This document shows, one piece after another, positions 20,044 to 29,000 of a stretch of 64,000 nt of DNA; within the stretch, counting starts at the first letter, position 1; each line of letters begins with the position of its first letter. The stretch is from NCBI RefSeq assembly GCF_010731535.1, contig NZ_AP022581.1, forward strand, positions 2,613,952 to 2,677,951. The letters are read 5' to 3'. Origin of the DNA: Mycobacterium lacus (lineage in GTDB: Bacteria; Actinomycetota; Actinomycetes; Mycobacteriales; Mycobacteriaceae). A program made the position numbers and the translations under genes. The notes under the pieces were generated by a model. It was not told the DNA's origin. It did no database searches and saw only the letters and a list, made by a program, of their open reading frames with translations.

Positions 20044-20157
20044 TGTCGTAGACCCAGCCCACCTGTACCTTCAGCTGGCCGCCGGATCTGCGCCGCCGGA
20101 GAGCCGGCGTTTCGGCGCGTTCCAAGGCTTGCAACGTTCGCGAAGGAGCACCCTCGA

Positions 20158-21825
20158 ATGACGACGGCACGTCCCGCGAAGGCCCGCAACGAGGGCCAGT
20201 GGGCGCTGGGCAATCGCGAGCCCCTCAACGCCAACGAAGAGATGAAGAAGGCCGGCAACCCGCTCGACGTGCGGGAACGCATCGAGAACATCTACGCCAA
20301 GGGCGGGTTCGACAGCATCGACAAGAGCGACCTGCGCGGGCGCTTTCGCTGGTGGGGCCTTTACACCCAACGCGAGCAGGGCTACGACGGCTCGTTCACC
20401 GGCGACGAGAACATCGATATGCTCGAGGCCAAGTACTTCATGATGCGGGTGCGGTGCGACGGCGGCGCGCTATCCGCGGCCGCGCTGCGCACGCTGGGCC
20501 AGATCTCGACGGAGTTCGCCCGGGATACCGCCGACATCTCCGATCGGCAGAACCTGCAGATGCACTGGGTTGAGGTGGAAAACGTCCCCGAAATCTGGCG
20601 GCGGCTGGATGTCGTCGGGCTGCAGACCACCGAGGCGTGCGGCGACTGCCCGCGCGTCCTGCTGGGGTCGCCGCTGGCCGGCGAGTCGCTCGCCGAGGTG
20701 CTGGACCCGACCTGGGCGATCGAGGAAATCGTGCGCCGCTACATCGGCAAGCCCGACTTCGCCGACCTGCCGCGCAAGTACAAGACCGCCATCTCGGGTC
20801 TGCAGGATGTCGCGCACGAGATCAACGACGTCGCATTCATCGGCGTCAACCATCCCGAGCACGGGCCCGGCCTGGACCTGTGGGTCGGCGGCGGCTTGTC
20901 CACCAACCCGATGCTGGCCCAGCGGGTCGGCGCCTGGGTTCCGCTGGACGAAGTGCCCGAGGTGTGGGCCGCGGTGACGTCGGTGTTCCGTGACTATGGC
21001 TACCGGCGGCTGCGGTCCAAGGCGCGGCTGAAGTTCCTGATCAAGGACTGGGGCATTGAAAAGTTTCGGGAAGTTCTCGAGCGGGAGTACCTCAAGCGCG
21101 CCCTCATCGACGGCCCGGCCCCCGAGCCGATCAAGCATCCGATCGATCACGTCGGAGTGCAACGGCTGAAGAACGGGCTCAACGCCGTCGGATTCTCCCC
21201 GATCGCCGGACGAGTGTCCGGCACCATCCTCTCCGCGGTGGCCGACCTGGCCGAGCAGGCCGGTTCGGACCGGATCCGATTCACCCCCTACCAGAAGCTG
21301 GTCATCCTCGACATCCCCGACGACAGGCTCGACGACCTGATCGCCGGCGTGGAGGCGCTGGGTCTGCAGTCGCGGCCGTCGCATTGGCGCCGGAATCTGA
21401 TGGCCTGCAGCGGGATTGAATTCTGCAAGCTGTCATTCGCCGAAACCCGGGGCCGGGCACAGGGTTTGGTGCCCGAGCTGGAGCGCAGGCTCGAGGACAT
21501 CAACTCCCAGCTGGACGTGCCGATCACGGTGAACATCAACGGCTGCCCGAACTCGTGCGCGCGAATTCAGGTCGCGGACATCGGCTTCAAGGGGCAGATG
21601 GTCGACGACGGGCATGGCGGCTCGGTCGAGGGCTTCCAGGTGCATCTGGGTGGCAGCCTCGGCCTGGACAGCGGATTCGGCCGCAAACTGCGTCAGCACA
21701 AGGTCGCCAGCAACGAGTTGGGCGACTACATCGAGCGGGTGGTGCGCAACTTCGTCAAGCATCGCAGTGACGGTGAACGCTTCGCGCAGTGGGCCATTCG
21801 GGCCGAAGAGGACGACCTGCGGTGA
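20158..21825 (+). CDS. sirA: Ferredoxin-dependent sulfite reductase
   Basis: A protein of 555 residues of the sirohaem/4Fe-4S sulfite/nitrite reductase family (also annotated nirA). Cluster ligands are in MACSGIEFCKL (about residues 415-425) and NGCPNSCAR (about 461-469), in the expected C-x5-C plus C-x3-C pattern. The two ferredoxin-like half-repeats start near residues 85 and 345. Genomic linkage to cysH and che1 argues for sulfite reduction to sulfide in cysteine synthesis. GAAGGAG precedes the ATG. The stop overlaps the cysH GTG, so the two are coupled. Expression is probably governed by the upstream cysteine leader. Confidence 0.93.
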   Translation: MTTARPAKARNEGQWALGNREPLNANEEMKKAGNPLDVRERIENIYAKGGFDSIDKSDLRGRFRWWGLYTQREQGYDGSFTGDENIDMLEAKYFMMRVRCDGGALSAAALRTLGQISTEFARDTADISDRQNLQMHWVEVENVPEIWRRLDVVGLQTTEACGDCPRVLLGSPLAGESLAEVLDPTWAIEEIVRRYIGKPDFADLPRKYKTAISGLQDVAHEINDVAFIGVNHPEHGPGLDLWVGGGLSTNPMLAQRVGAWVPLDEVPEVWAAVTSVFRDYGYRRLRSKARLKFLIKDWGIEKFREVLEREYLKRALIDGPAPEPIKHPIDHVGVQRLKNGLNAVGFSPIAGRVSGTILSAVADLAEQAGSDRIRFTPYQKLVILDIPDDRLDDLIAGVEALGLQSRPSHWRRNLMACSGIEFCKLSFAETRGRAQGLVPELERRLEDINSQLDVPITVNINGCPNSCARIQVADIGFKGQMVDDGHGGSVEGFQVHLGGSLGLDSGFGRKLRQHKVASNELGDYIERVVRNFVKHRSDGERFAQWAIRAEEDDLR

Positions 21826-22565
21826 GCGGCGACACGACCAAGCCGACCGAATCCGAGCTGCGTGCGCTGGCGGCGCGCGGCGCGGCCGAACTCGACGGCG
21901 CCAGCGCCACCGAACTACTGCAATGGACCGAAGAGACCTTTGGCGGTGTCAACGGCCCCCGGGCGTGGGCGACGTGCAACTACGTGGTGGCCTCCAACAT
22001 GGCCGACGCCGTGCTGGTGGACTTGGCCGCCAAGGTGCGGCCGGGCGTACCGGTGATCTTTCTCGACACCGGCTATCACTTCGTAGAAACCATCGGCACC
22101 CGAGACGCGATCGAATCCGCCTACGACATCCGGGTACTCAACGTCACACCAGAGCACACGGTCGCCGAGCAGGACCACCTGCTGGGCAAGGACCTGTTCG
22201 CGCGTGACCCTGGCGAGTGCTGCCGGCTGCGCAAGGTCGTCCCCCTGGGCAAGGCGCTGCGCGGCTACTCCGCTTGGGTGACCGGGCTGCGCCGGGTCGA
22301 GGCGCCCACCCGCGCCAACGCCCCTCTGATCAGCTTCGACGAGGCGTTCAAGCTGGTGAAGGTCAATCCGCTCGCAGCGTGGACCGACCAGGACATGCAA
22401 GACTACATCGCCGAGCACGACGTGTTGGTGAATCCGCTTGTCCACGAAGGCTATCCGTCGATCGGTTGTGCTCCGTGCACGGCCAAGCCCGCCGAGGGCG
22501 CCGACCCGCGCAGCGGGCGCTGGCAGGGGCTGGCCAAGACCGAATGTGGATTGCACGCCTCGTGA
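21822..22565 (+). CDS. cysH: Adenylylsulfate (APS) reductase CysH
   Basis: A protein of 247 residues that reduces adenylylsulfate to sulfite, feeding SirA. The bacterial APS-reductase 4Fe-4S ligands are present as the Cys pair in GECCRLRK (about residue 132) and GCAPCT (about 216). The C-terminal catalytic Cys is in KTECGLH. VASNMADAVLVDL and FLDTGYHF form the nucleotide-binding face. The GTG at 21822 overlaps the sirA stop (GTGA); the upstream in-frame extension is not needed. A MIRU-like repeat now separates it from che1, with which it was probably once directly coupled. Confidence 0.95.
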   Translation: MSGDTTKPTESELRALAARGAAELDGASATELLQWTEETFGGVNGPRAWATCNYVVASNMADAVLVDLAAKVRPGVPVIFLDTGYHFVETIGTRDAIESAYDIRVLNVTPEHTVAEQDHLLGKDLFARDPGECCRLRKVVPLGKALRGYSAWVTGLRRVEAPTRANAPLISFDEAFKLVKVNPLAAWTDQDMQDYIAEHDVLVNPLVHEGYPSIGCAPCTAKPAEGADPRSGRWQGLAKTECGLHAS

Positions 22566-22570
22566 CCACC

Positions 22571-22666
22571 CGCGCCGGCGACGATGCAGTGAGGGTACCG
22601 CCCGCTTGCGGGGGACGAAGCGATGATGAGGGGGCACCTCCCGCTTGCGGGGGAGAGCGGCGCCAA
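22571..22666. repeat. MIRU-type repeat between cysH and che1
   Basis: A body of about 96 bp, beginning like the MIRU core (GCGCCGGCGACGATGCAG) and ending GAGAGCGGCGCC. It contains CCCGCTTGCGGGGGA twice (near 22611 and 22641). It is flanked by TGACCACC at 22563-22570 and 22667-22674. The copies correspond to the former stop/start overlap, so insertion duplicated it. The element's GGGGGAGAG now serves as the che1 ribosome site. Confidence 0.8.
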
Positions 22667-23379
22667 TGACCACCCTCGTGTTGACCGCGCACGGAAGTGC
22701 GGATCCGCGGTCGGCGGCCAACACACGGGCCGTCGCGCAACAAGTCGCGCGCATGCGGCCCGAGGTCGATGTTGAGGTTGCGTTCTGCGAGCACAATTCG
22801 CCAGGCCTGGTCGAAGTGCTCAACGGGTGCCCTGGCGCGGCTGTTGTCAGTCCCCTGCTGCTGGCCGACGCCTACCATGCCCGCGTCGACATCCCTGGCC
22901 AGATCGCACGCTGCGCTGCCAGTCATCGAGTCTGCCAAGCCGACGTGCTCGGCGAGGATGATCGGCTGGTGTCAGTGCTGCGTCAGCGTGTGACGGAGTT
23001 GGGCGTTTCTCCGCTCGACGACACCCTCGGCGTGCTGGTGGTGGCAATCGGCTCATCGAACGCCGCCGCCAACGCGCGAACCGCGGAGGTGGCGCCGAAG
23101 CTGTTGGCGGATACGCGCTGGACGGCCGCGACAACAGCCTTCGCCAGCCATCCGGAACCGTCGTTGGCCGAAGCCGCCAACCAATTGCGGCGCCGCGGCG
23201 CCCGCCGGGTGGTCATCGCGCCGTGGTTCTTGGCCCCGGGGCGATTGCCGGATCGGGTGCAACGCTTCGCGCGGGGTGCCGGCATCGCGATGGCGGCACC
23301 ACTGGGAGCCCACCGGCTGGTGGCCGCGACGGTGCTGGATCGGTTCGATCAGGCAGCGGCTGAGCGCGTAGCGGCCTGA
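22666..23379 (+). CDS. che1: Sirohydrochlorin chelatase-like protein Che1
   Basis: A CbiX/SirB-type protein of 237 residues. The N-terminal LTAHGSADPRSAANT carries the metal-binding His of chelatases. PLLLADAYHARVDIPGQI and the C-terminal half, with VVIAPWFLAPGRLPDRV, suggest two tandem CbiX-like lobes. It probably inserts iron into sirohydrochlorin to complete sirohaem for SirA, a role supported by its place third in the operon. The ATG at 22666 gives the conserved MTTLVLTAHGS start and uses a ribosome site inside the MIRU-like element. The M. tuberculosis neighbour ggtB does not follow here. Confidence 0.88.
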   Translation: MTTLVLTAHGSADPRSAANTRAVAQQVARMRPEVDVEVAFCEHNSPGLVEVLNGCPGAAVVSPLLLADAYHARVDIPGQIARCAASHRVCQADVLGEDDRLVSVLRQRVTELGVSPLDDTLGVLVVAIGSSNAAANARTAEVAPKLLADTRWTAATTAFASHPEPSLAEAANQLRRRGARRVVIAPWFLAPGRLPDRVQRFARGAGIAMAAPLGAHRLVAATVLDRFDQAAAERVAA

Positions 23380-23539
23380 CGGCCACGCCGAGCCGATCAC
23401 GCAGGTGGAACCAACCGTCAAGCGGAAGTGTCAGCGAGAAGCATTCCGCATGCCTGCGGGTCCAACGATTGCTACCCGCGCTGAGCGTTACAAGTGCACG
23501 CGCATCTGTTAAGAAATGTGGAGCTTAACGGGTCCGCTG

Positions 23540-23997
23540 GATCTCAGTGGCTATCTTCAAGCTGCCGCAAGGTTGGGTACCACCGCGCAGAGATGCCTCG
23601 TTATGGAGGATTCACCGGTTGGCGTACGCGCGGGAAAGGATGCTGGGGCAGCGCCCAGTCGCGCCCTGGCTAGCGCGGTGGTACATGAGGTGACGATCGC
23701 CCAGGATGACTCTTCTAGGCATGCCAAGAGCCGAGCCGCCCCTGGCATCGGTGCCATGTCATCCAAGTCGAGCAATTCCCTTTCGTCCAGCCTCTCAATG
23801 GCCCGTGCGTGTTCACTTTCCGGCAAGAGCAAAGCGACGGTGTCCTCGGTGCGTCGTCCATGGCAGATGCGGACAACGTGGGCAGCGTCTAACCCATAAT
23901 GTTCGGCCCACAGACGCCAAGTTCGTTCGACAGCTGACCGGGAATCGACAAGCGTGCCGTCTACATCGAACAATATTGCATCGCATACGAAATACAT
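23540..23997 (-). pseudogene. HAD-family phosphatase split by a small inversion
   Basis: From ATG 23997 leftward, 117 residues read as the N-terminal half of a HAD hydrolase: nucleophile motif LFDVDGTLVDS, then a cap region and the second motif WAIVTS. Homology ends at RARLGAA (about 23647). On the opposite strand, ending at exactly that point (about 23540-23650), lies a typical HAD C-terminal piece: SGYLQAAARLGTTAQRCLVM, then EDSPVGVRAGKDAGA with motif 4. The simplest reading is one gene whose later part was inverted in place at a short palindrome (GCTGGGGCAGC). It cannot make a functional enzyme. The original substrate is unknown; the neighbouring glycosyltransferase remnant hints at sugar-phosphate metabolism. 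Confidence 0.75.
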
Positions 23998-24222
23998 TTT
24001 GGGAATCAGAGCTCCCGATGCTCGGACCCATGTCGCGAGGGACAGAGGGCGCCCACTCGTAGCATCGTCCACGCTTCGTCGGCCGCGGTTGCGTCGGCCT
24101 GCCGCCGGACTCCGGACGTTTTCGGTATCCATCGACCGGAAGCGATCATGAGAGACGTCGAGTTGGCGAGTGGCAATGAGATCATGGTGGTCATCCGCGA
24201 TGTGTGATTTACTTGTTTGCCG

Positions 24223-25263
24223 TCAATCTTCCCTTCCTTCATCCCGGACCGAACCGTATGACAATCTGGAGAAATGAGTCCATGCGTCGAGCATGTCGTC
24301 CGCGAACAATTTCTCCGATACCTCGCCGGAGATCCTGTCTCGGAGTTGTGCACCTGAATTTTCTATTCCCTCTGTATGGAACCGCTGGATAGCGCTGCAT
24401 AACTTATCCTGTTCCGGGACGAAACGATACTCGCTCGGAAACAGCCTTGATGCCTCTACCTCGCGCGAGTTCGTGACCAGCGTGCAGACTCCACTCATAG
24501 CGGCTTCCAACGGTGTGATACCCAGTGTTTCATACCGCGAGGGGAAGACAAATATACCGTTACGCCGGGCCGCCTGGAAAAGAGAATACAGCTTTGGCTT
24601 GGATAGCTTGTCGGCAATCATGAAATGAGTCGAATACCGCGGCGAATCCGGCTGAGAAGATAGGCCTGCCGGGCATCATCATACTCGTTACCTCCCACGA
24701 TCAGGACACGGACGGGAATATTCTTCTCAAGTGCATGAATACCTGTGTCGATGAGAAGTTCGACGTTCTTGAAATAATCTAGACGGGCAGCGGCGGTAAA
24801 AACAAGAATTTCCGCCCCAGCGATGAACCGGAACAGCGGCTTAGGCAGGCGAGATTCCGCCGTTGCGGGAACGCTGATTGGGGGCCGCACAGGGCGTATG
24901 CGCGCACTGTCGATACCGTTGCGAAGTAGATAGTCGCGTTGGAGCTGCGAATGTTGCAAGTACGAACATGTTGTTGTTAGTCCGTACTCGCTGTATACCT
25001 AGCTCCTGATACTTCAGGAGGTGCAGGGCTTTATCGGCAGTTCCGTACGCCTGACCCGTCTCATCCGCAGAAAACTTGCTGATGAAATCATGAACAAACG
25101 GACCGTGATGCGTTACGCAGCAAGGAAGATTCGCTGGGTGATATCCCAACAGGGTATCGGTCTGATAAGCCTATCGTAGAAGTCCTTCGCAAGGCCGGGC
25201 TTCGCTTGTGCTTATCTGCGGTTCAACTTCAGGATGGATCATAAGGCTGTCAACCGCTTTCAT
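24223..25263 (-). pseudogene. Decayed GT4-type glycosyltransferase
   Basis: Three or more minus-strand frames together spell one group 1 glycosyltransferase. The N-terminal part has GYHPANLPCCVTHHGPFVHD (about 25150-25085). The middle has ILVFTAAARLDYFKNVELL then VRVLIVGGNEYDD. The C-terminal part has IFVFPSRYETLGITPLEAAM, the donor-binding E-x7-E region. Frame changes fall near 25200, 25165, 24970 and 24620, with an in-frame stop near 25172. Base composition is visibly less GC-rich than the flanking mycobacterial genes, suggesting transfer. The original sugar and acceptor cannot be told. Confidence 0.8.
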
Positions 25264-25586
25264 CGCGGATTCCGCGAAGCGGCTTTCCAATAATCATCGG
25301 CCACGCGGAATCCCTATGCTTTACTGACCGGCTTAGAGTATTTGCGCGCCGTCCGCTTTGGCTATGACGGCGGGTTTGGCCTGCACCTCAACCGTGGTTC
25401 GCCGATGGGCGCGTGCTCCAGATGCGGTCCGGCGGCCACGTGGCAGCAGGGCTGACCGACGCGTCGTTGCCATCGGCCCAATTAATGGCAGGTTCCCTTC
25501 AATGTTGACTCAGATGGGGACCTTTCAACTATGCAAACCGGCGCGGCAAAGGTCGTCGGCTACGACGCGTAAATGTCCCGTGCTTG
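25264..25586. other. Gap between glycosyltransferase remnant and IS
   Basis: No gene is supported in these 323 bp. Open frames here are short, lack ribosome sites and show no recognisable domain. The last bases (GTGCTTGGGGTCGTAGA) are the left part of a 30-bp tandem repeat that the IS split. Confidence 0.5.
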
Positions 25587-26900
25587 GGGTCGTAGACAGG
25601 GTGCCGGAAAAGTCGCGTCTCATGAGGTCAGGACCAGTTTGAGGGCATGGTCTGGGTGTGTGGCGTGGTGGCGTAGGCCGGCGGCGATGTTGTCCCAGCC
25701 GGTGATTCGCAGGATGCCGATGGCGAGGTTGCGGCAGGTGGCCATCACCCGTGGTGCTTGGCCGGTGCGTACCTGCGAGGAGTCCTCGGCGAAGGTGACG
25801 TCTCGGACCCAGTGGAGGCGATTTTCTATGCTCCAGTGCCCTTGGACCCAGGTGGCGAGCCGCTGGGGCGGTGCGGCCGTGTGGTTTGCTGAGGTGATCA
25901 GGTACACGACCTCGACGGTTTTGCTTCCGTCAACGGTGACGGTGCGGCGCAGCTGGGCGACTTGGGTTGCACCGGGAAAGTCGATCCAGTCGGGAACGTC
26001 GGCGACCTTGATCGAACGGGTGATGTGTCGGCCACGCTCAGCGGCCCGGGTCGTGTGGGCGGGCATGTCCTTCCAGGGCAGTGTCTTGAGCTTGTGGTGC
26101 AGGGTCGGCATATTCGCCTTCACTGTGAACACGTAGTCGCCGCCTGCGCCGGTGATGAGTGTGGCGGTATCGGTTTGGGTGTGCATCGCATCGAGGGTCA
26201 CCACTGCATCGTCGAGATCGAGATGCCTCAACAGTGTTCGCGCAGCGGGTATTTCGTTGCTCTTTGCGTCGACGGCCACCTGTCCTAGCACGACTCCGGC
26301 ACCGTGGTCGAATGCGGCGATCAGGTGTGGGGCCTTGCCACCAGCGCGGGTGCGCGCGCCTCGGATCGTCTTGCCGTCGATGGCGATCACGCGACGCTGC
26401 TCGACGGTGAAGGTTCGCGTCCACATCCACACGCCCAATGCTTGGTCGAGGGCGTCGGCATCGAGGCGGGCGAACAATTTGCGCAACGTCGATTCGTCCG
26501 GGGCGCTGCCGCTGGTGACTCCGAACGAAGCCAGTGTGCCACTTGCCGCCTCTGCGGCCCATTGGCCGATCGCCGCGAACGACCGGCACCCGGCCAAGGT
26601 AGCTGTGACCGCCAGTGCGAGCACCCCGGCCAACGAGTAGCGCACCCCGCGCCGGTCGCGTGGGTCGGGCACTGTCTGCAGGGCTTGCAACAGGCGTTCG
26701 TGGCGCGTCGGGTTCGCATCGGCAGGCGGCGTCGGAGAAGATGGCACGTGGGTGTGACCTCGGGTTCGGATGGTTGGCTTCGCAACCTGCATCCAAGCCC
26801 GTTGGCCACACCCGCCACATCCGACACGCCGGTCACACACTGATAACGGCCGAGGTCACAGCTCTACGCATCAACCTTTCCGGCGCCCTGGGGTCGTAGA
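25587..26900. mobile_element. ISAs1-type insertion sequence with 10-bp target duplication
   Basis: The element spans 25597-26890 (1294 bp). Terminal inverted repeats are CAGGGTGCCGGAAAAG on the left and, read inward on the other strand, CAGGGCGCCGGAAAGG on the right: 14 of 16 match. It is flanked by the perfect direct repeat GGGTCGTAGA (25587-25596 and 26891-26900). Intact ends, target duplication and open transposase frame indicate a recent insertion. Confidence 0.93.
25620..26840 (-). CDS. ISAs1-family transposase
   Basis: A DDE transposase with an uninterrupted frame of 406 codons. The N-terminal domain has VPDPRDRRGVRYSLAGVLAL, typical of the family (DDE_Tnp_1-associated). Catalytic candidates are Asp in VIAIDGKTIRGA (about residue 155), Asp in VTLDAMHTQ (about 216) and Glu in GHWSIENRLHWVRDV (about 337). 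The true start may lie inside: an ATG at MQVAKPTIRT or a GTG just before PSSPTPPADAN. It fills nearly the whole element. Its presence downstream of cysA1, where M. tuberculosis carries other genes, shows this junction is a rearrangement site. Confidence 0.92.
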   Translation of the reverse strand: MCDRRVGCGGCGQRAWMQVAKPTIRTRGHTHVPSSPTPPADANPTRHERLLQALQTVPDPRDRRGVRYSLAGVLALAVTATLAGCRSFAAIGQWAAEAASGTLASFGVTSGSAPDESTLRKLFARLDADALDQALGVWMWTRTFTVEQRRVIAIDGKTIRGARTRAGGKAPHLIAAFDHGAGVVLGQVAVDAKSNEIPAARTLLRHLDLDDAVVTLDAMHTQTDTATLITGAGGDYVFTVKANMPTLHHKLKTLPWKDMPAHTTRAAERGRHITRSIKVADVPDWIDFPGATQVAQLRRTVTVDGSKTVEVVYLITSANHTAAPPQRLATWVQGHWSIENRLHWVRDVTFAEDSSQVRTGQAPRVMATCRNLAIGILRITGWDNIAAGLRHHATHPDHALKLVLTS

Positions 26901-26951
26901 TTGGCGCGGGGCCGTGCTTGGGATCGTAGATCGGCGCGGGGTGCATTGCGC
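26891..26951. repeat. 30-bp tandem repeat at the IS right flank
   Basis: Two 30-bp units differ at a few bases: GGGTCGTAGATTGGCGCGGG near 26891 and GGATCGTAGATCGGCGCGGG near 26921, linked by GCCGTGCTT. The left IS flank carries another GTGCTTGGGGTCGTAGA, so the array was present before insertion. On the minus strand the units encode repeated PAPIYDPKHG. No host gene was recognised. Confidence 0.7.
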
Positions 26952-27056
26952 TCGTAAGCGGTTTCGCGCACGTTGGGGCCGCGCGGCGGCTCGATGTGCT
27001 GGCCAACAGCCGTGTCCGGCACCCGGCTTTTCGTCTCACCCCGCACCGAGGGGGCA

Positions 27057-28136
27057 TCACGCCGTCGTCACTGTCGCCCGACCTTGGCCGGCGTCCACGG
27101 CGCGGCCGAGGGGTCTCGTCGCCTCAACGGGAATCGGCGGAACCCGGGTGGCGCGCACGTAGACGGTGTCACCCTCCCGAAGGGCCAGCGCCTCGGCGTC
27201 GCCCCGGGTGATCTGGGCGGTGAACGCGCCTCCCGTGGCCGCGCTGGTCAGCTCGACACGAACCTCGAACCCCAGCACCACTACCCGATCGACGATCGCG
27301 CGGAGCACCCCGGCGGACTCCGCGGTGCCGTCGGCGGCGGCAACCGCCAGGTTGGGGGTCCGACCAACCCGGATGTCGTGCGGGCGGACCAACGCACCGT
27401 TCAGCATGGAAACAGCGCCGAGGAAGGACATGACGAACGCGTTGGCCGGAGCGTCGTACACCTCGGTCGGCGACCCGACCTGCTCAACCCGGCCCTTGTT
27501 GAGGACGGCGATCCGATCGGCGACATCCAGCGCCTCGGCCTGATCGTGGGTGACCAGCACCGTGGTGACGTGCACCTCGTCGTGCAAACGGCGCAGCCAG
27601 CTGCGCAGATCCTCGCGGACCTTGGCGTCCAGCGCGCCGAACGGCTCGTCGAGCAGCAGCACCTCCGGGTCGACCGCCAACGCTCGGGCCAGCGCCATGC
27701 GCTGACGCTGGCCCCCGGACAGCTGATTCGGGTAGCGAGCCTGAAAGCCGCTGAGGCCCACCACCTCCAGCAGGTTGTCGACCTTCGCCTTGATCTCCGC
27801 CTTGGGCCGCTTGCGGATCTTCAACCCGTACGCGACGTTGTCGCGCACCGTCAGGTGCTTGAACGCGGCATAGTGCTGAAACACGAACCCGATGCCGCGA
27901 CGCTGCGGCGGCACCCGGGTCACATCGCGACCGTTGATGGTGACGGTCCCATGGTCCGGCTGGTCAAGGCCGGCGATGGTGCGCAACAGGGTCGACTTGC
28001 CCGAACCGCTGGGACCCAGCAACGCCGTCAGCGAACCGGCGGGGACGGCGAAATCCACGCGGTCCAGTGCGACGAAATCGCCATACTGCTTGTAGGCGTT
28101 CCGCACGACGATGGCGTGGTCGGCTGTGTTCGTCAT
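27057..28136 (-). CDS. cysA1: Sulfate ABC transporter ATP-binding protein CysA1
   Basis: An ABC ATPase of 359 residues that powers sulfate/thiosulfate import. Walker [10 protein letters not shown] (about residues 41-49), Q-loop VFQHYAAF, signature [10 protein letters not shown] (about 140), Walker [13 protein letters not shown] and the switch His in VTHDQ are all intact. The C-terminal about 110 residues form the TOBE-like regulatory domain typical of CysA. The ATG overlaps the cysW stop (ATGA), so it is the last gene of the subI-cysT-cysW-cysA1 operon. Downstream, 156 bp separate it from the IS repeat array. Confidence 0.95.
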   Translation of the reverse strand: MTNTADHAIVVRNAYKQYGDFVALDRVDFAVPAGSLTALLGPSGSGKSTLLRTIAGLDQPDHGTVTINGRDVTRVPPQRRGIGFVFQHYAAFKHLTVRDNVAYGLKIRKRPKAEIKAKVDNLLEVVGLSGFQARYPNQLSGGQRQRMALARALAVDPEVLLLDEPFGALDAKVREDLRSWLRRLHDEVHVTTVLVTHDQAEALDVADRIAVLNKGRVEQVGSPTEVYDAPANAFVMSFLGAVSMLNGALVRPHDIRVGRTPNLAVAAADGTAESAGVLRAIVDRVVVLGFEVRVELTSAATGGAFTAQITRGDAEALALREGDTVYVRATRVPPIPVEATRPLGRAVDAGQGRATVTTA

Positions 28137-28948
28137 GTCACCTCCTTGCGCACTCGGCGGGCGTCGAAAACCAGCTGGACTATCAGCACCAGCACCGCAA
28201 CGGCCATCAGCAATGTCGACAGCACGTAGGCGCCGTACTCGGCCCCGCGGTTGTAGCGGTCGGAGACCAGCAGTGTCAGCGTTTGCGACTTCCCGGGCAG
28301 GTTGGACGAAACAATGATGACCGCGCCGTATTCACCGAGAGTCCGGGCGACGGTCAGCACGATGCCGTACGTCAGGCCCCACCGGATGGATGGCAGCGTG
28401 ATCCGCCAAAACGTCTGCCACCAGCTAGAACCCAAGGTTGCGGCCGCCTCCTCCTGATCGGTTCCCAATTCGTGCAGTACCGGTTCGACTTCGCGCACCA
28501 CGAACGGCAGGGTGACAAAGACGCTCGCCAGCACAATGCCCGGCAGGCCGAAGATGATCCTCAACCCGAGGTCGTTTTCGACAAAGCCGAGCGCGCCGGC
28601 CGATCCCCACAGCAAGATCAGCGCGACACCCACGACCACGGGCGAGACCGCAAAGGGCAGATCGACGATCGCCTGCAGCACTCCCCTGCCACGAAAGCGG
28701 TTGCGGGCGAGCACCAATGCCGTCGGAATACCGAAGATCACGTTCAGCGGCACCACGATGGCCACCACCAGCAGCGACAGGTTCAGCGCCGAAATCGCCG
28801 CCGGGGTGCTGACCCAGTCGTAGAACTGGCCCAACCCTGGCTGGAAGGTCCGCCACAGGATCAGGGCCACCGGAATGACCAGCAGCACAAAGGTGTACGC
28901 CAGCGCGATAGATCGGATGAGATAACGAACCCCGGGCGCCGATGTCAT
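28133..28948 (-). CDS. cysW: Sulfate ABC transporter permease CysW
   Basis: A permease of 271 residues with about six membrane helices. The cytoplasmic EAA loop is seen in [23 protein letters not shown] (about residues 163-185), which contacts CysA. The ATG at 28948 is chosen because GGAGGAG lies 8 bases upstream and the start [10 protein letters not shown] matches the sequence duplicated by the adjacent repeat; GTG codons at 28954 and 28957 are less likely. The MIRU-like insertion lies directly upstream, separates it from the cysT stop and supplies the new ribosome site. Confidence 0.93.
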   Translation of the reverse strand: MTSAPGVRYLIRSIALAYTFVLLVIPVALILWRTFQPGLGQFYDWVSTPAAISALNLSLLVVAIVVPLNVIFGIPTALVLARNRFRGRGVLQAIVDLPFAVSPVVVGVALILLWGSAGALGFVENDLGLRIIFGLPGIVLASVFVTLPFVVREVEPVLHELGTDQEEAAATLGSSWWQTFWRITLPSIRWGLTYGIVLTVARTLGEYGAVIIVSSNLPGKSQTLTLLVSDRYNRGAEYGAYVLSTLLMAVAVLVLIVQLVFDARRVRKEVT

Positions 28949-29000
28949 GCGCACCACTCCTCCTCATCGCTCTGCATCGTCGTCGGCGCCGATGTCATGC
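28935..29000. repeat. MIRU-type repeat at the cysT-cysW junction
   Basis: GGCGCCGATGTCATGC occurs at 28935-28950 and 28985-29000, 50 bp apart. The bases between read on the minus strand GACGACGATGCAGAGCGATG then AGGAGGAG, the MIRU core. The duplicated sequence includes the ATGA of the former cysT stop/cysW start overlap, so the insertion split a translationally coupled junction yet left an intact start and ribosome site. Confidence 0.85.

Noticed and set aside
22595..22660. CCCGCTTGCGGGGGA pair as a transcription terminator
   Set aside because: No T-run follows, the unit sits within a MIRU-type element, and che1 needs read-through.
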